A stretch of DNA of 64,000 nt from Shinella sp. Its GTDB lineage: Bacteria > Pseudomonadota > Alphaproteobacteria > Rhizobiales > Rhizobiaceae. The notes below the pieces were generated by a model. It worked only from the letters and a program-made list of their open reading frames with translations. It was not told the origin of the DNA and made no database searches. The stretch is taken from positions 1 to 64,000 of the forward strand of contig QFQX01000010.1 in assembly GCA_003248775.1 (NCBI GenBank), read 5' to 3'. A program made the position numbers and the translations under genes. Each line of letters starts with the position of its first letter. The stretch's first letter is position 1. Positions 63,338 to 64,000 of the stretch are shown here, one piece after another.

Positions 63338-64000
63338 TCAGCCCTTCGTTGCCGCTGGACGACGTGCAAGGCCGAAGGCGAATATGCCGGCGAAGACCAG
63401 CATGGTGATGCCGATGGAAAGCGGTCCGGCATCCAGTGACACGCTATCCATGACGACGCCCATCGCACCCGAACCGGTGGCGCTGCCGATCGCATAGGCA
63501 AGGCCATAGGCGGCAGCGCCCGAAACCAGCAGACCGCCGCGGAAGCGGTCGCCGAGCAGGGTCAGCGCGCAGGTATAGAGCGAAAAGCTCGCCGCCCCGA
63601 GCACCGAAACGGTAACCAGCAGTGCGATCTCCGATGTCAGGAGGGGCAGGACCATGAAACTTGCGCCGCAGGCGATCGCAGACCCGACGGTGATGATTGC
63701 ACGCGGAATGCGGTCCAGCAGGTAGCCGACCAGCGGCTGCGCAAGCGCCGTCGGCAGCGCCACCATGGTCACGACGAAGGCGGCGAAGTTCTCGGAATAG
63801 CCGCGCTCGACGAAGTAGAGCGGGATGGTCGAGATCGCCGCGATATCGGAAAAGCCGAAGGCGACGACCATCAGCACCAGAATGGGCGCAAGCCGCACGA
63901 ACTGGATCAGGCCACCGGCCGACGAGCGCTCCGGCCTTGTCCGGGCGAAGCGTCCGAGCATCACCGATGCGAAGGCCACGAAGGCGATATAGACGGCCAC
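63338..64000 (-). CDS. MFS transporter (C-terminal part, cut by window)
   Basis: The 220 visible residues cover the C-terminal half of a major facilitator: about six hydrophobic segments, with the loop LVGYLLDRIPRAIITVGSAI between them resembling the motif A-like GxxxDRxxRR loop. The reading frame runs off the right edge, so the start is not in the window. The substrate is unknown. Confidence 0.8.
   Translation of the reverse strand: MAVYIAFVAFASVMLGRFARTRPERSSAGGLIQFVRLAPILVLMVVAFGFSDIAAISTIPLYFVERGYSENFAAFVVTMVALPTALAQPLVGYLLDRIPRAIITVGSAIACGASFMVLPLLTSEIALLVTVSVLGAASFSLYTCALTLLGDRFRGGLLVSGAAAYGLAYAIGSATGSGAMGVVMDSVSLDAGPLSIGITMLVFAGIFAFGLARRPAATKG

Overview
The window looks like chromosomal DNA of a member of the Rhizobiaceae (Rhizobium/Agrobacterium group, Alphaproteobacteria). 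Supporting signs are the GC-rich codon use, the rhizobial gene families (BA14K, DUF6101, DUF2007, an HPE1-like exported protein, DmeRF), the split glycyl-tRNA synthetase glyQ/glyS, the palindromic intergenic elements typical of rhizobia, and an alphaproteobacterial LexA box. Almost all of it is ordinary, densely packed core genome. I see no phage, transposase, CRISPR array, rRNA or tRNA.

Layout. 0.1-12 kb: rnhB, a radical SAM protein behind a LexA-type box, a small glycosyltransferase-like protein, moaB, ispE, a TPR lipid-or-periplasm-side protein, the polyprenyl diphosphate synthase, DUF2007, a TrmN6-like methyltransferase, the Mn/Fe transporter mntH, an S49 peptidase, and a mazEF toxin-antitoxin pair with its own palindromic operator. 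12-19 kb: glyQ, a LemA + DUF2207 envelope module, glyS and DUF523. 19-23 kb: two tandem paralogous Cache-type chemoreceptors. 23-34 kb: an HPE1-like exported protein, purD, tex, cyclopropane fatty acid synthase, MipA/OmpV, a lipoprotein, ubiA, and the Co/Ni efflux pair dmeRF with its operator. 34-42 kb: DUF6101, the molybdate transporter modABC behind a ModE-like box, a one-domain ModE regulator coupled to an FAD oxidase, Sua5/TsaC and a degenerate GGDEF protein.

42-50 kb holds the two most interesting loci. A cobalamin riboswitch lies in front of a glycine-betaine-demethylase-like Rieske oxygenase and its reductase (gbcAB), which would put betaine catabolism under vitamin B12 control. Further on, an orphan Cache-HAMP membrane sensor with no output domain overlaps (GTGA) a prokaryotic pentameric ligand-gated ion channel, suggesting a sensor-channel pair. 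CorA/ZntB and a BA14K protein lie between the two loci.

50-64 kb: an acyl-CoA dehydrogenase and crotonase pair, a small Cys-containing exported protein, rlmD-like and tlyA RNA methyltransferases, two chemoreceptors with CheR/CheB-tethering C-terminal pentapeptides flanking a DUF4424 protein, a DUF883-like membrane-anchored protein, two small exported proteins, Fe/Mn superoxide dismutase, a YkgJ cysteine-cluster protein, and an MFS transporter cut by the right edge. Metal handling (Mn, Co/Ni, Mo, Mg/Zn) and chemosensing (four MCPs plus the Cache sensor) are recurring themes.
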